From Maricaulis sp047308265 (lineage in GTDB: Bacteria > Pseudomonadota > Alphaproteobacteria > Caulobacterales > Maricaulaceae), in the NCBI RefSeq assembly GCF_047308265.1, contig NZ_JBKQWY010000003.1, positions 397,796 to 461,795 on the forward strand: a stretch of 64,000 bases of DNA. The letters are read 5' to 3'. Each line of letters begins with the position of its first letter. Position 1 is the first letter of the stretch. Below are positions 17,193 through 26,968 of this stretch, piece after piece. The notes beneath the pieces are model-generated. The model was given only the letters and a program-made list of their open reading frames with translations. It was not told where the DNA came from and made no database searches. Made by a program: the position numbers and the translations under genes.

Positions 17193-17273
17193 TGGCGTGG
17201 ACGCCAGCCTCTGCATCCGCTAGTGATGGCGCATGGCTGGGGTCGGGCCAGATACATCACAGGGGGTGACGCA

Positions 17274-19463
17274 ATGGCGTCGCGTAAATTCTCGTTTGCC
17301 ACTGCACTCATCAGTTCACTGGTTCTCGGGGGCACTATGCCCGCCCTGGCCCAGGACGGTGTCGATCCGGATGAACGTCCGGTCTATCTTGAAGCGGATA
17401 CGGTCAATGATTTGACCGGTGGCGAAGGCTATCTCGCACGCGGCAATGTGCGCGTGCGCCAAGGGGATCGTACGCTGTTCGCCGACGAGCTGGTGTATCG
17501 TCCCGCCGAAAGCCAGATCATTGCCCGGGGCAATGTGATTCTCTTCGGCCAGGGTGAACACGCCCAGCATGCCGACGAAATGGTGTTCGACACAGCTCTC
17601 AATACCGGCCTCGCGCTGGGCTTCGCCGCAATGCTGGAGAATCAAGGCCGTGTGGCAGCCGCCACAGCTGTGCGCCGCGCTGACGGTTCACTGCAGGCCA
17701 ATGATGCCTACTACACGGCCTGCCCGATGTGTGAGACGGGTGATGGTGAACCCACCTGGCGGATCCGTGCGAGTGAAGTCGTGCGCGATGTCAACAATCA
17801 GATGGTGTATTACAAGGACGCCCAGATCGAGATGATGGGTGTGCCGGTCTTTTATGCGCCGGCCTTCTCACACGCTGATCCGTCCTCCGAGCGCCGCTCC
17901 GGCCTTCTTTTCCCGGGTTTCGGCGTCTCCTCGCGTCTGGGGGTCTCCTATCAGCAACCCTATTACTGGGCGATTTCGCCGTCGCAGGACCTCATTATCG
18001 CGCCGCGTGTCATGAGTAATGTGAACCCCTTGCTGTACGGCGAGTATCGCAAACGCTTCTGGTCTGGCCAGCTGGAGTTTGAAGGCAGCTATACCAATGA
18101 GCGCGACATTGACGGCGATGGCAACAAATTCGGCGAGAACCATAACCGCTGGCATATTTTCGGCGGCGGACGGTTTAACATCACTGATGATTGGCGCTGG
18201 GGCTTTACCGTGCAGGGGGCATCGGATGAGCTCAACCTGCGTCGCTATGACTTTTCCGAACAGGACAAGGACCGCGGCGCCCCGCTGACCACCACCAATC
18301 GCCGCCTGATTAACCAGCTCTATGTCGAAAATCGCGGCGAACGTCAGTACGCCCTGCTGGCGGGTGCGACGTATCAATCCCTGCTATCCCAGCGGGATGA
18401 CGCGGCAATTCCTGATGTCGCGCCGATGTTCGAGTTTCAGCGCAATCTAATCGAAGACCGTAACTGGGGCCGTGTGACCTTCAGCACCAGCAGCGCCAAT
18501 TTACGCCGATCTTCCGGACAGGATTACACACGCGCGTCTGCCGGGCTGGACTGGCGGACCCGCTATGTCTCATCCACCGGGCTGGTTGTCGAACCCTATG
18601 CACTCGTACGGCATGATTCCTACTGGTTCGACGATGTTAGACAGTCTGACGGCACATTGATCGACACGGACGCAACGCGGAGCGTGGGGCTGGCCGGAGC
18701 CGAGTTCAGCTATCCGCTTTACCGTCCGGGCGAGACAGTCGACTGGATCCTGGAACCCGTCGTGTCCGCCGTCATATCCTCCGAAGATGAAAACAGTGCC
18801 GAGATCCTGAACGAAGACAGTCTTTCGGTTGACCTGGATGAGAGCATTATCTTTGCCCCCATTCGATCGCCGGGGCACGATATCTGGGAAGAAGGTCAGC
18901 GTCTTGCCTGGGGGCTTCGTGCCACCGCACAATGGGGGTCAGCCAACGCTGCCCGCGTTTTTGTCGGTCAAAGCCACCGTCTCGACGGAGACGCAGTCTT
19001 CAGCGAATCCAGCGGCCTCTTTGAAGACAATTCCGACTATGTCGTGGCCGGGTCTCTGTCCCTTGACCAGTTCAGGCTCAATATCCAGACGCGGCTCAAC
19101 GAGGAAGATTTCGATCTCGACCGGATCAGCGTCGCCACCTCCTACACAAGCGACGCCTTCTATGGATCCCTTCGCTACACGGATGTAAGTGATGATTCGC
19201 TTCCCGGCGAGGAGGATCGAGAATTGCAGGCCGCCTTTGGCGTGCGCCTCACCGAGCACTGGGATTTTATCGGCGACATCCGCCAGGATCTCGATGCCGA
19301 CGAAACACGCCTCTCGAATATCGGTTTTGGGTATGAGGATGACTGCACCCAGCTGCAGATTCTCTACCAGCGCGAAGCGAACCTTATTGCGGGTCTGGGG
19401 GATTCTGAATCCATCCAGGTGCGTATCGCACTGTTCACGCTGGGTAGTTTGTCAGAAGATTAG
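17274..19463 (+). CDS. lptD: LPS-assembly outer-membrane protein
   Basis: LptD is the outer-membrane barrel that inserts LPS at the cell surface. The 729-residue protein has a signal peptide (ending at ALAQ), an OstA/LptA-like N-terminal domain (repeated GNV motifs, residues about 35-120), then a long C-terminal barrel rich in aromatic and charged alternation. Cysteines in ACPMCETG and near the C-terminus (DDCTQL) are consistent with disulphide links. The ATG at 17274 follows an AGGGGGTGA site. Confidence 0.93.
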   Translation: MASRKFSFATALISSLVLGGTMPALAQDGVDPDERPVYLEADTVNDLTGGEGYLARGNVRVRQGDRTLFADELVYRPAESQIIARGNVILFGQGEHAQHADEMVFDTALNTGLALGFAAMLENQGRVAAATAVRRADGSLQANDAYYTACPMCETGDGEPTWRIRASEVVRDVNNQMVYYKDAQIEMMGVPVFYAPAFSHADPSSERRSGLLFPGFGVSSRLGVSYQQPYYWAISPSQDLIIAPRVMSNVNPLLYGEYRKRFWSGQLEFEGSYTNERDIDGDGNKFGENHNRWHIFGGGRFNITDDWRWGFTVQGASDELNLRRYDFSEQDKDRGAPLTTTNRRLINQLYVENRGERQYALLAGATYQSLLSQRDDAAIPDVAPMFEFQRNLIEDRNWGRVTFSTSSANLRRSSGQDYTRASAGLDWRTRYVSSTGLVVEPYALVRHDSYWFDDVRQSDGTLIDTDATRSVGLAGAEFSYPLYRPGETVDWILEPVVSAVISSEDENSAEILNEDSLSVDLDESIIFAPIRSPGHDIWEEGQRLAWGLRATAQWGSANAARVFVGQSHRLDGDAVFSESSGLFEDNSDYVVAGSLSLDQFRLNIQTRLNEEDFDLDRISVATSYTSDAFYGSLRYTDVSDDSLPGEEDRELQAAFGVRLTEHWDFIGDIRQDLDADETRLSNIGFGYEDDCTQLQILYQREANLIAGLGDSESIQVRIALFTLGSLSED

Positions 19464-19531
19464 TGTACATTGTGCCTCGATTGCGCGATGACCGTGCCTG
19501 TCATGTACCGCTTGGAACTGGATCCTCGCTG

Positions 19532-20815
19532 ATGAAACGCGTTCTACTTGCCATTGTGGCGTCCCTGTCTGTCCTGTCCTTCACCCCAGCCGCGCTTGCC
19601 CAGCAAGACACCTCGCCGGCTCCGCAAGGTCAAATTGAAGGCATCGCCGCCACCGTCAATGACGAACCGATCACCACGCTCGACGTGCGCAATCGTATGC
19701 GACTGATTGTGGCCTCATCTGGTATCCAGCCCGACCCGCAATCCCTGCCCCGAATCTATGACCAGGCTCTGTCCGGTCTCATCGATGAAAGTCTGCAGCT
19801 GCAGGCCGCATCGGAATACGAGATCGAAGTGACGGACGAAGAGGTCAATGACTCCATTCGCGACCTCGCCAGTCGATCCAACACCACCGTGGACGCCATC
19901 ACGAACGATCTGCGCGCTTCAGGGGTCGATGTGTCGACCTTGCGCCGTCAGCTGGAAGCCGAGATTGCGTGGCAAATCCTGGTCAATGGTCGTTATGGCA
20001 GCCGAATTCGCGTCTCGGATCAGCAGATCACCCAATCGCTCGAACGTCTTGTCGCCTCGGCGTCTCAGCCGCAATACCGCATCTTCGAAATTCTTGTCGA
20101 AATCCCTTCCGCTCAGGCAGAAGACCAAGCCGTTCAACGGGTTCTGACAATTCTTCAACAGCTTCAGAGCGGTGCCAGCTTCCCGGATCTTGCACGTCAG
20201 TTTTCGGATGCCCCCTCAGCCCGGACCGGTGGTGATATTGGCTGGATTGTCGCGTCCCAGCTGCCACAGGAAGTGTCCAACATCATGCCGCAGCTTGTCG
20301 GCGCGTTTGAAGCCAATGGGGGGCGTGGTGCGTTGTCCAACCCGGTCCGCGTGCCCGGCGGCTTCATGGTCGTTGCCCTCATCGGCGTGCGTGACGGCAC
20401 GACCACACTGCAATACGAGCTGACCCAGGTCACAATCCCGGCAGCGAGTGTGGAGGACAATACCCGCGCGCAATTCGAACGCGCCCTGGCTGAGAGCCCG
20501 ACCTGCGAGGCGGCTCAAGCCCTGGCAGATGAGTTTGATGGCGCGTTTGTCAGCCAGCTGGGCACCATCACCACGGACGCCCTGTTGCCGCAAATCCGCC
20601 AGGCACTGAATCCGCTGGATACCGGTGATAATACAGGCGTTCTGGATACCGCAGCGGGTCTTCAAACACTGCTGGTCTGCAATCGCGAAATCACCGGACC
20701 GGGTGTGCCGAGCCGCGATGATATCGCCGGCCAGATCCGCGGACAGCAATTATCGCTACAGGCCCGCCGCTGGCTGCGCGATCTGCGCCGTGACTCCACC
20801 ATCGATATCCGGTGA
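19532..20815 (+). CDS. surA: SurA-type periplasmic peptidyl-prolyl isomerase/chaperone
   Basis: The 427-residue protein has a signal peptide (cleavage near LAQQD), a SurA N-terminal chaperone domain (IAATVNDEPITTLDV to about residue 160) and one parvulin-type PPIase domain (about 185-290, with FSDAPSARTGGDIGW). SurA helps fold outer-membrane proteins, including LptD. E. coli SurA has two parvulin domains; only one is evident here, as is common in alphaproteobacteria. The stop overlaps the GTG of pdxA. Confidence 0.9.
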   Translation: MKRVLLAIVASLSVLSFTPAALAQQDTSPAPQGQIEGIAATVNDEPITTLDVRNRMRLIVASSGIQPDPQSLPRIYDQALSGLIDESLQLQAASEYEIEVTDEEVNDSIRDLASRSNTTVDAITNDLRASGVDVSTLRRQLEAEIAWQILVNGRYGSRIRVSDQQITQSLERLVASASQPQYRIFEILVEIPSAQAEDQAVQRVLTILQQLQSGASFPDLARQFSDAPSARTGGDIGWIVASQLPQEVSNIMPQLVGAFEANGGRGALSNPVRVPGGFMVVALIGVRDGTTTLQYELTQVTIPAASVEDNTRAQFERALAESPTCEAAQALADEFDGAFVSQLGTITTDALLPQIRQALNPLDTGDNTGVLDTAAGLQTLLVCNREITGPGVPSRDDIAGQIRGQQLSLQARRWLRDLRRDSTIDIR

Positions 20816-21837
20816 CACGCCCCTCTCGGCCCCTTGCGCTCAGCCTGGGTGATCCGGCGGGCATTGGTCCAGAGATTGCCCTGAAGGCCTGGCGCGCATT
20901 GTGTTCAGACGGTCCCGTCTTTGCGCTGATCGGTGACCACCCGATACTCCACGATCAGGCCGCACGACTGGGCCTGCCCGCCCCCCAAAGGATCGCACAC
21001 CTGAGCGAGGCCAACGCGGTATTTGGATCGGCCCTGCCTGTATTGCCGCTCGACGACATCACCGTGCCGGCCGTCCAGCCCGGAACCCCGTCTCCCGACC
21101 AGGCCCCGCTGATCTGCGCCAGCATTGAACGTGGCGTCGCCCTTGCCCTGTCCGGCGAAGCCGCGGGACTGGTGACCTGTCCGATCGCCAAAAGCGTGCT
21201 CTACGAAGCCGGTTTCCGCTTTCCCGGGCATACCGAGTATCTGGCGGACCTCACCCGTCACGCACCCGTGAGCGGCCCACGCGGCCCTGTCATGATGCTG
21301 GCCAATGCCCATCTGCGTGTCGTGCTGACCTCAATCCATGTGTCGCTATGCGATGCCCTGGCAGCCATGACAGCGGAACGTGTGATCGAACTGGCGCGCC
21401 TGACCCACAACGCCTTGCAGCAGGACTTTGGTATCGCGCATCCACGTCTTGCGCTGGCGGGCCTCAACCCGCATGCCGGCGAAGACGGGGCGCTGGGACG
21501 CGAGGAGATCGAAATCCTCAACCCCGCCGCTGAACGCCTCCGGACAGAGGGGATAGACATCTCTGATGCCCGCCCGCCTGACACCTTGTTCCATGCCGAT
21601 GCCCGTCAAGGCTATGATGTTGTCTTGTGCCAGTATCATGATCAGGGTCTGATCCCTGTAAAGACCCTCGACTTCCATGGCGGGGTGAATATAACCCTCG
21701 GCCTGCCCATTATTCGAACATCGCCGGACCATGGCACAGCGTTTGACCGGGCCGGTCAGTTGACCGCCCGTCCCGACAGCCTGATCGCCGCCCTGCGCCA
21801 AGCCGATACTCTTGCCCGCCACCGTTATGACGCCTGA
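20812..21837 (+). CDS. pdxA: 4-hydroxythreonine-4-phosphate dehydrogenase
   Basis: PdxA oxidises 4-phosphohydroxy-L-threonine in the DXP-dependent vitamin B6 pathway. The 341-residue protein begins LALSLGDPAGIGPEI, has FPGHTEYLADLT, and carries the metal-site segment CQYHDQGLIPVKT. The start is a GTG in a GTGA overlap with surA, showing translational coupling. It is followed by rsmA with an 11-base overlap, the conserved surA-pdxA-rsmA order. Confidence 0.95.
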   Translation: MTRPSRPLALSLGDPAGIGPEIALKAWRALCSDGPVFALIGDHPILHDQAARLGLPAPQRIAHLSEANAVFGSALPVLPLDDITVPAVQPGTPSPDQAPLICASIERGVALALSGEAAGLVTCPIAKSVLYEAGFRFPGHTEYLADLTRHAPVSGPRGPVMMLANAHLRVVLTSIHVSLCDALAAMTAERVIELARLTHNALQQDFGIAHPRLALAGLNPHAGEDGALGREEIEILNPAAERLRTEGIDISDARPPDTLFHADARQGYDVVLCQYHDQGLIPVKTLDFHGGVNITLGLPIIRTSPDHGTAFDRAGQLTARPDSLIAALRQADTLARHRYDA

Positions 21838-22681
21838 TCAACTTCCCCCGCTCCGCGATGTCATTGCCCAGCATGATCTGGGTGCCAAAAAGACATTCGG
21901 GCAGCACTTTCTTCTCGACCTGAACCTCACAGCGAAGATTGCGCGCCTGGCCGGAGACATGAGTGACAAGCACGCGATCGAGATCGGTCCCGGCCCGGGC
22001 GGTCTGACGCGCGCCATTCTGGCGGAAGGCGCCAGGCATCTCACGCTTGTCGAGAAGGATCCGCGTTTCTTGCCCGCGCTTGCCGAGGTTGGCGCGGCCT
22101 ATCCCGGTCAGCTCGATATCGTTGAAGGGGATGCGCTGGAGGTGGATGAGACACGTTTCATGCCTGCCGGACAATCCGTCATCCTGTCCAACCTGCCCTA
22201 TAATGTGGGCACGCATCTGATGATCAAATGGCTGGAGAGCGACCCCATCTGGTGGACACGGGCCGTCTTGATGTTCCAGCGGGAAGTGGCGGACCGGATC
22301 GTGGCCCGGGTCGGCGAGAAGGCCTATGGCCGTCTCGCCATCCTCTCCCAGTCGCGCGCCTCGGTTCGGCTGGCGCTGAAAGTGACCGCGCGGGCCTTTA
22401 CCCCGCCGCCCAAAGTCGAATCGGCCGTGATTGTTGTAGATCCCCTGCCGGCGGATCAACGGTTCGAGGATCTCAAGGCTCTGGAAGCTGTCACGGCTTC
22501 TGCATTTGGCCAGAGACGCAAAATCCTGCGCCGCTCCCTGGCACAGGCTGCACACCAAGCCTCCACACCGGTGGACAGCCTCATCGAGGCCGCCGGACTG
22601 GATCCGTCTGCACGAGCGGAGACGATTGATATTGAGGGTTTCCAGGCTTTGGCCCGCGCCTGGCGGGCGGCCCGGGGCTAG
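21827..22681 (+). CDS. rsmA: 16S rRNA (adenine1518-N6/adenine1519-N6)-dimethyltransferase
   Basis: RsmA (KsgA) dimethylates two adjacent adenines in helix 45 of 16S rRNA. The 284-residue protein shows KTFGQHFLLD, the SAM-binding IGPGPGGLT and the catalytic NLPYNVGT motif. The ATG at 21827 overlaps pdxA. The stop codon abuts that of the convergent gmk. Confidence 0.96.
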   Translation: MTPDQLPPLRDVIAQHDLGAKKTFGQHFLLDLNLTAKIARLAGDMSDKHAIEIGPGPGGLTRAILAEGARHLTLVEKDPRFLPALAEVGAAYPGQLDIVEGDALEVDETRFMPAGQSVILSNLPYNVGTHLMIKWLESDPIWWTRAVLMFQREVADRIVARVGEKAYGRLAILSQSRASVRLALKVTARAFTPPPKVESAVIVVDPLPADQRFEDLKALEAVTASAFGQRRKILRRSLAQAAHQASTPVDSLIEAAGLDPSARAETIDIEGFQALARAWRAARG

Positions 22682-23335
22682 TTATTCGTCCATCAGGGCC
22701 TGGACAAATCCATCCAACCAGGGATGACGCGACCGCTTCCAGCGTTCCGCATGCAGGATCAGATTGAGCTTTTCGAGCGCCCGGGCGAAATCATCATTCA
22801 CGATCACATAGTCGTACTCCGACCAGTGCTCGATCTCGCTCTTGGCGCGGGCCATGCGGCCATCAATGATCTCGCTGCTATCCTGGCCCCGCTTTTTCAG
22901 ACGGTCTTCCAGCAGAGCGAGAGAGGGCGGCAGGATGAATACTCGCACGGTGTCTTCAGCCGCCTGTTCGGCGATGGCCTGGGCGCCTTGCCAGTCGATA
23001 TCGAAGACCACATCCCGGCCTTCCTCGATGGCCTCCATCACAGGCGCCTTGGGTGTGCCGTAATAATGGTCGAACACCTTGGCCCATTCGAAAAACGCAC
23101 CCTCTTCGACCTGCTGCATGAAGGTGGCTTCGTCGGTGAAATAATAATCGACACCGTGCTGTTCACCGGGACGCGGCTGACGCGTGGTAGTGGAGACAGA
23201 CAGAACGATATCCGGATTTTGCGCCAGCAGACGTTTGGACAGCGTCGTTTTTCCCGCACCGGACGGGCTGGACAGAGGGATCAGGACGCCGCGGCGTTGG
23301 CCTCGGAACAGGGCGGCATGACCATCACTCGACAT
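22682..23335 (-). CDS. gmk: Guanylate kinase
   Basis: Gmk phosphorylates GMP to GDP. The 217-residue protein has the P-loop SPSGAGKT at residues 23-30 and the GMP-binding segments VSTTTRQPRPGE and VDYYF. It overlaps yicC by 11 bases and is the last gene of the minus-strand fatty-acid/envelope run. Confidence 0.96.
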   Translation of the reverse strand: MSSDGHAALFRGQRRGVLIPLSSPSGAGKTTLSKRLLAQNPDIVLSVSTTTRQPRPGEQHGVDYYFTDEATFMQQVEEGAFFEWAKVFDHYYGTPKAPVMEAIEEGRDVVFDIDWQGAQAIAEQAAEDTVRVFILPPSLALLEDRLKKRGQDSSEIIDGRMARAKSEIEHWSEYDYVIVNDDFARALEKLNLILHAERWKRSRHPWLDGFVQALMDE

Positions 23336-24209
23336 TCTGAACCTGCTCCCTCATCTGGTCGATGACATTCTTGAGTGCCAGACCGACCGTCGTCAAAGCC
23401 GGATCCTGCGACTTTGAGCATAGCGTATTGGCTTCCCGATTGAACTCCTGGGTCAGGAAGTCCAGTTTTCGTCCGACGGGGGAGCCTTGTTGGATTAATT
23501 GGCGCGCAGATTGGATGTGTGCTTTGAGTCTGTCCAACTCTTCTTGCACATCCAGCTTTACCGCGAGCGCAGCCGCTTCCGTGGCCAGGCGATCCTCGTC
23601 GAGCCCTTTGGGCAAAAGTTCATTGAACTTCTGTTCCAGGCGCAGTTTGAGGGCCTCCGTGCGCGTTACAGCCAAGCAGGAGGCTTCAGTGGTCAGACGT
23701 TCAATGTCATCCACCTGACCGCTCAGTATCCCGGACAGGGCTACGCCCTCCTCCAGTCGTGCCTGTTTCAAACGATCCAGCAGTTCTGCGAGGCTCGCGA
23801 CCAGAGCTGCGTCCAGTTCGGGATCGATCTCGAGGGCATCGCGCTCGGACGACACCAGAACACCTGGCACCGACATGAGCCCATCCAGGCGCGGTGCGGT
23901 CACATCACCACTGGCCAGAAGCGGCGCAGCGGAGGCCAGCAGAACCTTGACGGCATTTACATCCACAGAAACGGCAGGGGTCTCGCCATCCTGGCGCAGC
24001 GTGAGCGAACACTGCAGATTACCGCGCGCAAAGCGGTGCTTGGCCGCATCGCGAACCGCGCCTTCCAGGCGCTCATATCCGGCGGGCCAGCGGAACCGGG
24101 CCTCCAGGCCCTTGCCATTGACGGATCGGCCTTCCCAGACCCAGCGCAAGCTGCCGAATTCGCCTTCGGCCCGGGCAAATCCGGTCATGCCGGACAGATG
24201 ATCAGTCAT
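23325..24209 (-). CDS. yicC: YicC-family endoribonuclease
   Basis: The 294-residue protein opens with the signature MTGFARAEGEFG and has the C-terminal DUF1732 segment ending in SQDPALTTVGLALKNVIDQMREQVQNVE. YicC-family proteins have been described as RNases involved in small-RNA turnover. It sits directly upstream of gmk, a widely conserved pairing. Confidence 0.93.
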   Translation of the reverse strand: MTDHLSGMTGFARAEGEFGSLRWVWEGRSVNGKGLEARFRWPAGYERLEGAVRDAAKHRFARGNLQCSLTLRQDGETPAVSVDVNAVKVLLASAAPLLASGDVTAPRLDGLMSVPGVLVSSERDALEIDPELDAALVASLAELLDRLKQARLEEGVALSGILSGQVDDIERLTTEASCLAVTRTEALKLRLEQKFNELLPKGLDEDRLATEAAALAVKLDVQEELDRLKAHIQSARQLIQQGSPVGRKLDFLTQEFNREANTLCSKSQDPALTTVGLALKNVIDQMREQVQNVE

Positions 24210-24212
24210 GGT

Positions 24213-25262
24213 CTAGTTCGCTTGTTGTCGACGTTCACGCTCAATACGGCGCCATTCGCGCACATTGCGCAAGTGCTGGGCATAGGTTTCGGCAAAGACA
24301 TGCCCACCCGTACCGTCTGCCACGAAGAACAGATACTCGGTCTCGGCCGGGTTGAGCACGGCCTCCAGGCTTTCGCGGCCGGGATTAGCGATGGGCGTCG
24401 GCGGCAGGCGCGGGATTTGATAAGTATTCCAGGCATTGTTTTCATTATCGATCTCGGACCGGCGCAATCCCCGCCCCAAAGGTTCGCCCTGGCTGATGCC
24501 ATAGATAATGGTCGGATCGCTTTCCAGACGCATCCCGCGGTCCAGCCGGTTGGTGAACACCCCGGCGACTTCCGCACGCTCGGACCCGACGCCGGTTTCC
24601 TTCTCGACAATCGAGGCCAGGATAATGGCTTCAGCACGGGAGGAAATGGGCAGATCGTCCGCACGATTATCCCAGAGCGCGTCCAGAAGGGCCGTCTGAT
24701 CGGCCTGCATACGGTCCAGCAGCGACTGACGGCTTGTGCCCCGTGTGACCAGATAGGTCTCCGGCAGCAGTGTGCCTTCCGCCGGAACCTCGGCAATCTC
24801 GCCCGTCAAAACATCTGACGCTTCGAGCACACGCACAATCATGGCGCTGGTGAGACCTTCCGCGAAGGTGATCGGGTATTGAATGCTCTCGCCCTCGACA
24901 AGCAGGTCATGAATAGCCTGCATGGAGGCGTTGGCCGGAATGAGGTATTCGCCCGTCTTGATGGTATCGGGCTCTTCCAGAAGCTCCACAGCGACACGGA
25001 ACACGCGCGCATCAGTGACAAGCCCCTCTCGCTCGAGCTGGTAGGCAGCTTGTATCAGACCGGTCCCGCGTTCAATCGTGATGATGCTGTCGTCTGACAC
25101 CGGTCCATCGGACACATACTGAGCCTCCAGCCAGCGGTATCCGGCATATCCGCCGCCCGCAACCGCGAGCGCGCCCACCGCAATCAGGCCCAAAATCCAG
25201 AACAGAAGAATCTTCAACCACCCACCCTTTTTGGCGGGGGCCGTGTCGACCTCACTCATCAT
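24213..25262 (-). CDS. mltG: Endolytic murein transglycosylase
   Basis: MltG cleaves nascent glycan strands near the membrane and is thought to set their length. The 349-residue protein has one N-terminal TM helix (about 17-40), a LysM-like region and the YceG domain with the catalytic glutamate E220 in SIVEKETG. It lies between fabF and yicC on the same strand, with gaps of 3 to 15 bases. Confidence 0.94.
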   Translation of the reverse strand: MMSEVDTAPAKKGGWLKILLFWILGLIAVGALAVAGGGYAGYRWLEAQYVSDGPVSDDSIITIERGTGLIQAAYQLEREGLVTDARVFRVAVELLEEPDTIKTGEYLIPANASMQAIHDLLVEGESIQYPITFAEGLTSAMIVRVLEASDVLTGEIAEVPAEGTLLPETYLVTRGTSRQSLLDRMQADQTALLDALWDNRADDLPISSRAEAIILASIVEKETGVGSERAEVAGVFTNRLDRGMRLESDPTIIYGISQGEPLGRGLRRSEIDNENNAWNTYQIPRLPPTPIANPGRESLEAVLNPAETEYLFFVADGTGGHVFAETYAQHLRNVREWRRIERERRQQAN

Positions 25263-25277
25263 GTACTCCAGAACGCG

Positions 25278-26561
25278 TCAGTCTGCGGCGACGAATAGCA
25301 CGGAGGCATTGGTTCCACCGAATCCAAACGAGTTGGACAAGGCGGCCCGGACCTCTTTTTTCACCGCCTTATGCGGTGCCAGATTGATCGGCGTGTCAAC
25401 GGAAGGATTGTCCAGGTTGAGTGTCGGGGGGCACATGCCGTCCCGAATCGCCAGAATGGAGAAAATCGCCTCGACCGCCCCGGCCGCCCCCAGGAGGTGA
25501 CCGATCGAGGATTTCGTCGACGACATCACAAGCCCCTCGGGGACATCGCTGAACAGGCGTTCCACGGCGCGCAGTTCGATCTCGTCGCCCTTGGGTGTGG
25601 ATGTGCCATGGGCGTTGACGTAATCGATATCAGACGCGGTGAGCCCGCCATCGGCCAGGGCCGCCGACATGGCCCGGTAGCCACCATCGCCATCCTCGGC
25701 CGGAGCCGTGATGTGATAGGCGTCACCGGAGAGCCCATATCCCTTGACCTCGGCATAGATTTTCGCGCCGCGGGCCTTGGCACGCTCATAGTCTTCAAGC
25801 ACGACCACGCCGGCGCCCTCACCCATCACGAAACCATCGCGATCGGTGTCATAAGGCCGGGAGCCTTTCTGCGGCGTCTCGTTAAAGCCGGTCGACAAGG
25901 CCTTGCAGGCAACAAAGGACGCAATACCCAGACGACAAACGGCCGCTTCGGCACCTCCCGCCACCATCACATCCGCATCGCCGCGAGCGACCAGGCGGGC
26001 CGCATCACCGATGGCGTGAGCGCCGGTGGAGCAGGCCGTCACAACCGAATGATTGGGGCCTTTCAGGCCATGCCGGATCGAAACCTGGCCCGAGGCCAGA
26101 TTGATCAGCATGGAGGGAATAACAAAGGGAGAGAGGCGGCGGGGCCCCTTCTCGTGCAGATCAATGGAGGCGTTAAACGTGGTCTCCAGCCCCCCAATGC
26201 CGGAACCGATCATCACACCGGCGCGATACCGGTCGTCCTCGGTTTCAGCCACCCAGCCGGAATCAGCCAGGGCCTCGTCTGCTGCCGCAATGCCATAGAG
26301 GATGAAATCATCCACGCGCCGCCGGTCGCGGGCGCTCATGACGGCATCGGGGTCAAACACCCCGTCATAGCTGTCGCCGCCGTCACCACGGCCATCCAGC
26401 CGCGGCACCAGGCCTGCAATCTTGCAGGCCAGGTCCGACGTGTCGAAGTGGTCGATCAGCCCCAGGCCGGACTGACCGTCCAGCAGGCGCTTCCAGACCG
26501 TCTCACGACCTGCCCCAAGCGGGGTGACAAGGCCGATACCCGTGACGACGACGCGACGCAT
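25278..26561 (-). CDS. fabF: 3-oxoacyl-[acyl-carrier-protein] synthase II
   Basis: FabF condenses malonyl-ACP with acyl-ACP in fatty-acid elongation. The 427-residue protein has the full Cys-His-His triad: C177 in VVTACSTG, H318 in VNAHGTSTPKGD and H355 in SSIGHLLGAAG. It follows acpP after 9 bases. Confidence 0.96.
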   Translation of the reverse strand: MRRVVVTGIGLVTPLGAGRETVWKRLLDGQSGLGLIDHFDTSDLACKIAGLVPRLDGRGDGGDSYDGVFDPDAVMSARDRRRVDDFILYGIAAADEALADSGWVAETEDDRYRAGVMIGSGIGGLETTFNASIDLHEKGPRRLSPFVIPSMLINLASGQVSIRHGLKGPNHSVVTACSTGAHAIGDAARLVARGDADVMVAGGAEAAVCRLGIASFVACKALSTGFNETPQKGSRPYDTDRDGFVMGEGAGVVVLEDYERAKARGAKIYAEVKGYGLSGDAYHITAPAEDGDGGYRAMSAALADGGLTASDIDYVNAHGTSTPKGDEIELRAVERLFSDVPEGLVMSSTKSSIGHLLGAAGAVEAIFSILAIRDGMCPPTLNLDNPSVDTPINLAPHKAVKKEVRAALSNSFGFGGTNASVLFVAAD

Positions 26562-26570
26562 GATCCAGTC

Positions 26571-26807
26571 TTAACCGACCTTCTCGGAGATGAATTTCAC
26601 GGCGTCGCCGACCGTCTGAATGTGCTCAGCGGCGTCGTCCGGGATTTCAATGTCGAATTCTTCTTCGAACGCCATCACCAGCTCGACATTGTCGAGAGAG
26701 TCGGCGCCCAGATCGTCGATGAAGCTGGCGTTTTCAGCAACTTTTTCGGCCTCAACGTCGAGGTGCTCCACCACGATTTTCTTTACGCGTTCGAGAACGT
26801 CAGACAT
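26571..26807 (-). CDS. acpP: Acyl carrier protein
   Basis: The 78-residue acidic protein has the DSL motif with S37 as the site of 4-phosphopantetheine attachment. It is the carrier for the enzymes encoded around it. A GAGGA ribosome-binding site precedes the start. A 160-base gap separates it from fabG, enough for its own promoter. Confidence 0.97.
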   Translation of the reverse strand: MSDVLERVKKIVVEHLDVEAEKVAENASFIDDLGADSLDNVELVMAFEEEFDIEIPDDAAEHIQTVGDAVKFISEKVG

Positions 26808-26902
26808 TTCGTATCCTCTTATGCAATTGACCGCCCTGAATGTCGGCGGCGCAGGAAGGGACGGGATGCGCCCTTAAACACAATCCCCAAGAATGCGCGG
26901 GC

Positions 26903-26915
26903 AAGTATCATACTT
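26903..26915. promoter_or_regulatory. 13-bp palindrome between fabG and acpP
   Basis: AAGTATCATACTT is a perfect palindrome around a central C. On the minus strand it contains TATGAT, a 5/6 match to the -10 consensus, about 95 bases upstream of acpP. It may be the acpP promoter, an operator over it, or both. The -35 is weak. Confidence 0.4.
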
Positions 26916-26968
26916 CCCACACCAATACCAGAAGGCAGATCCATGGCACACTCGCCATGATTCGACCA

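Noticed and set aside
23499..24818. 439-codon plus-strand frame opposite yicC and mltG
   Set aside because: Spans two real genes on the other strand and carries no recognisable motif.
25371..26960. 529-codon plus-strand frame opposite fabF and acpP
   Set aside because: Antisense shadow of two clear fatty-acid genes; composition is not protein-like.
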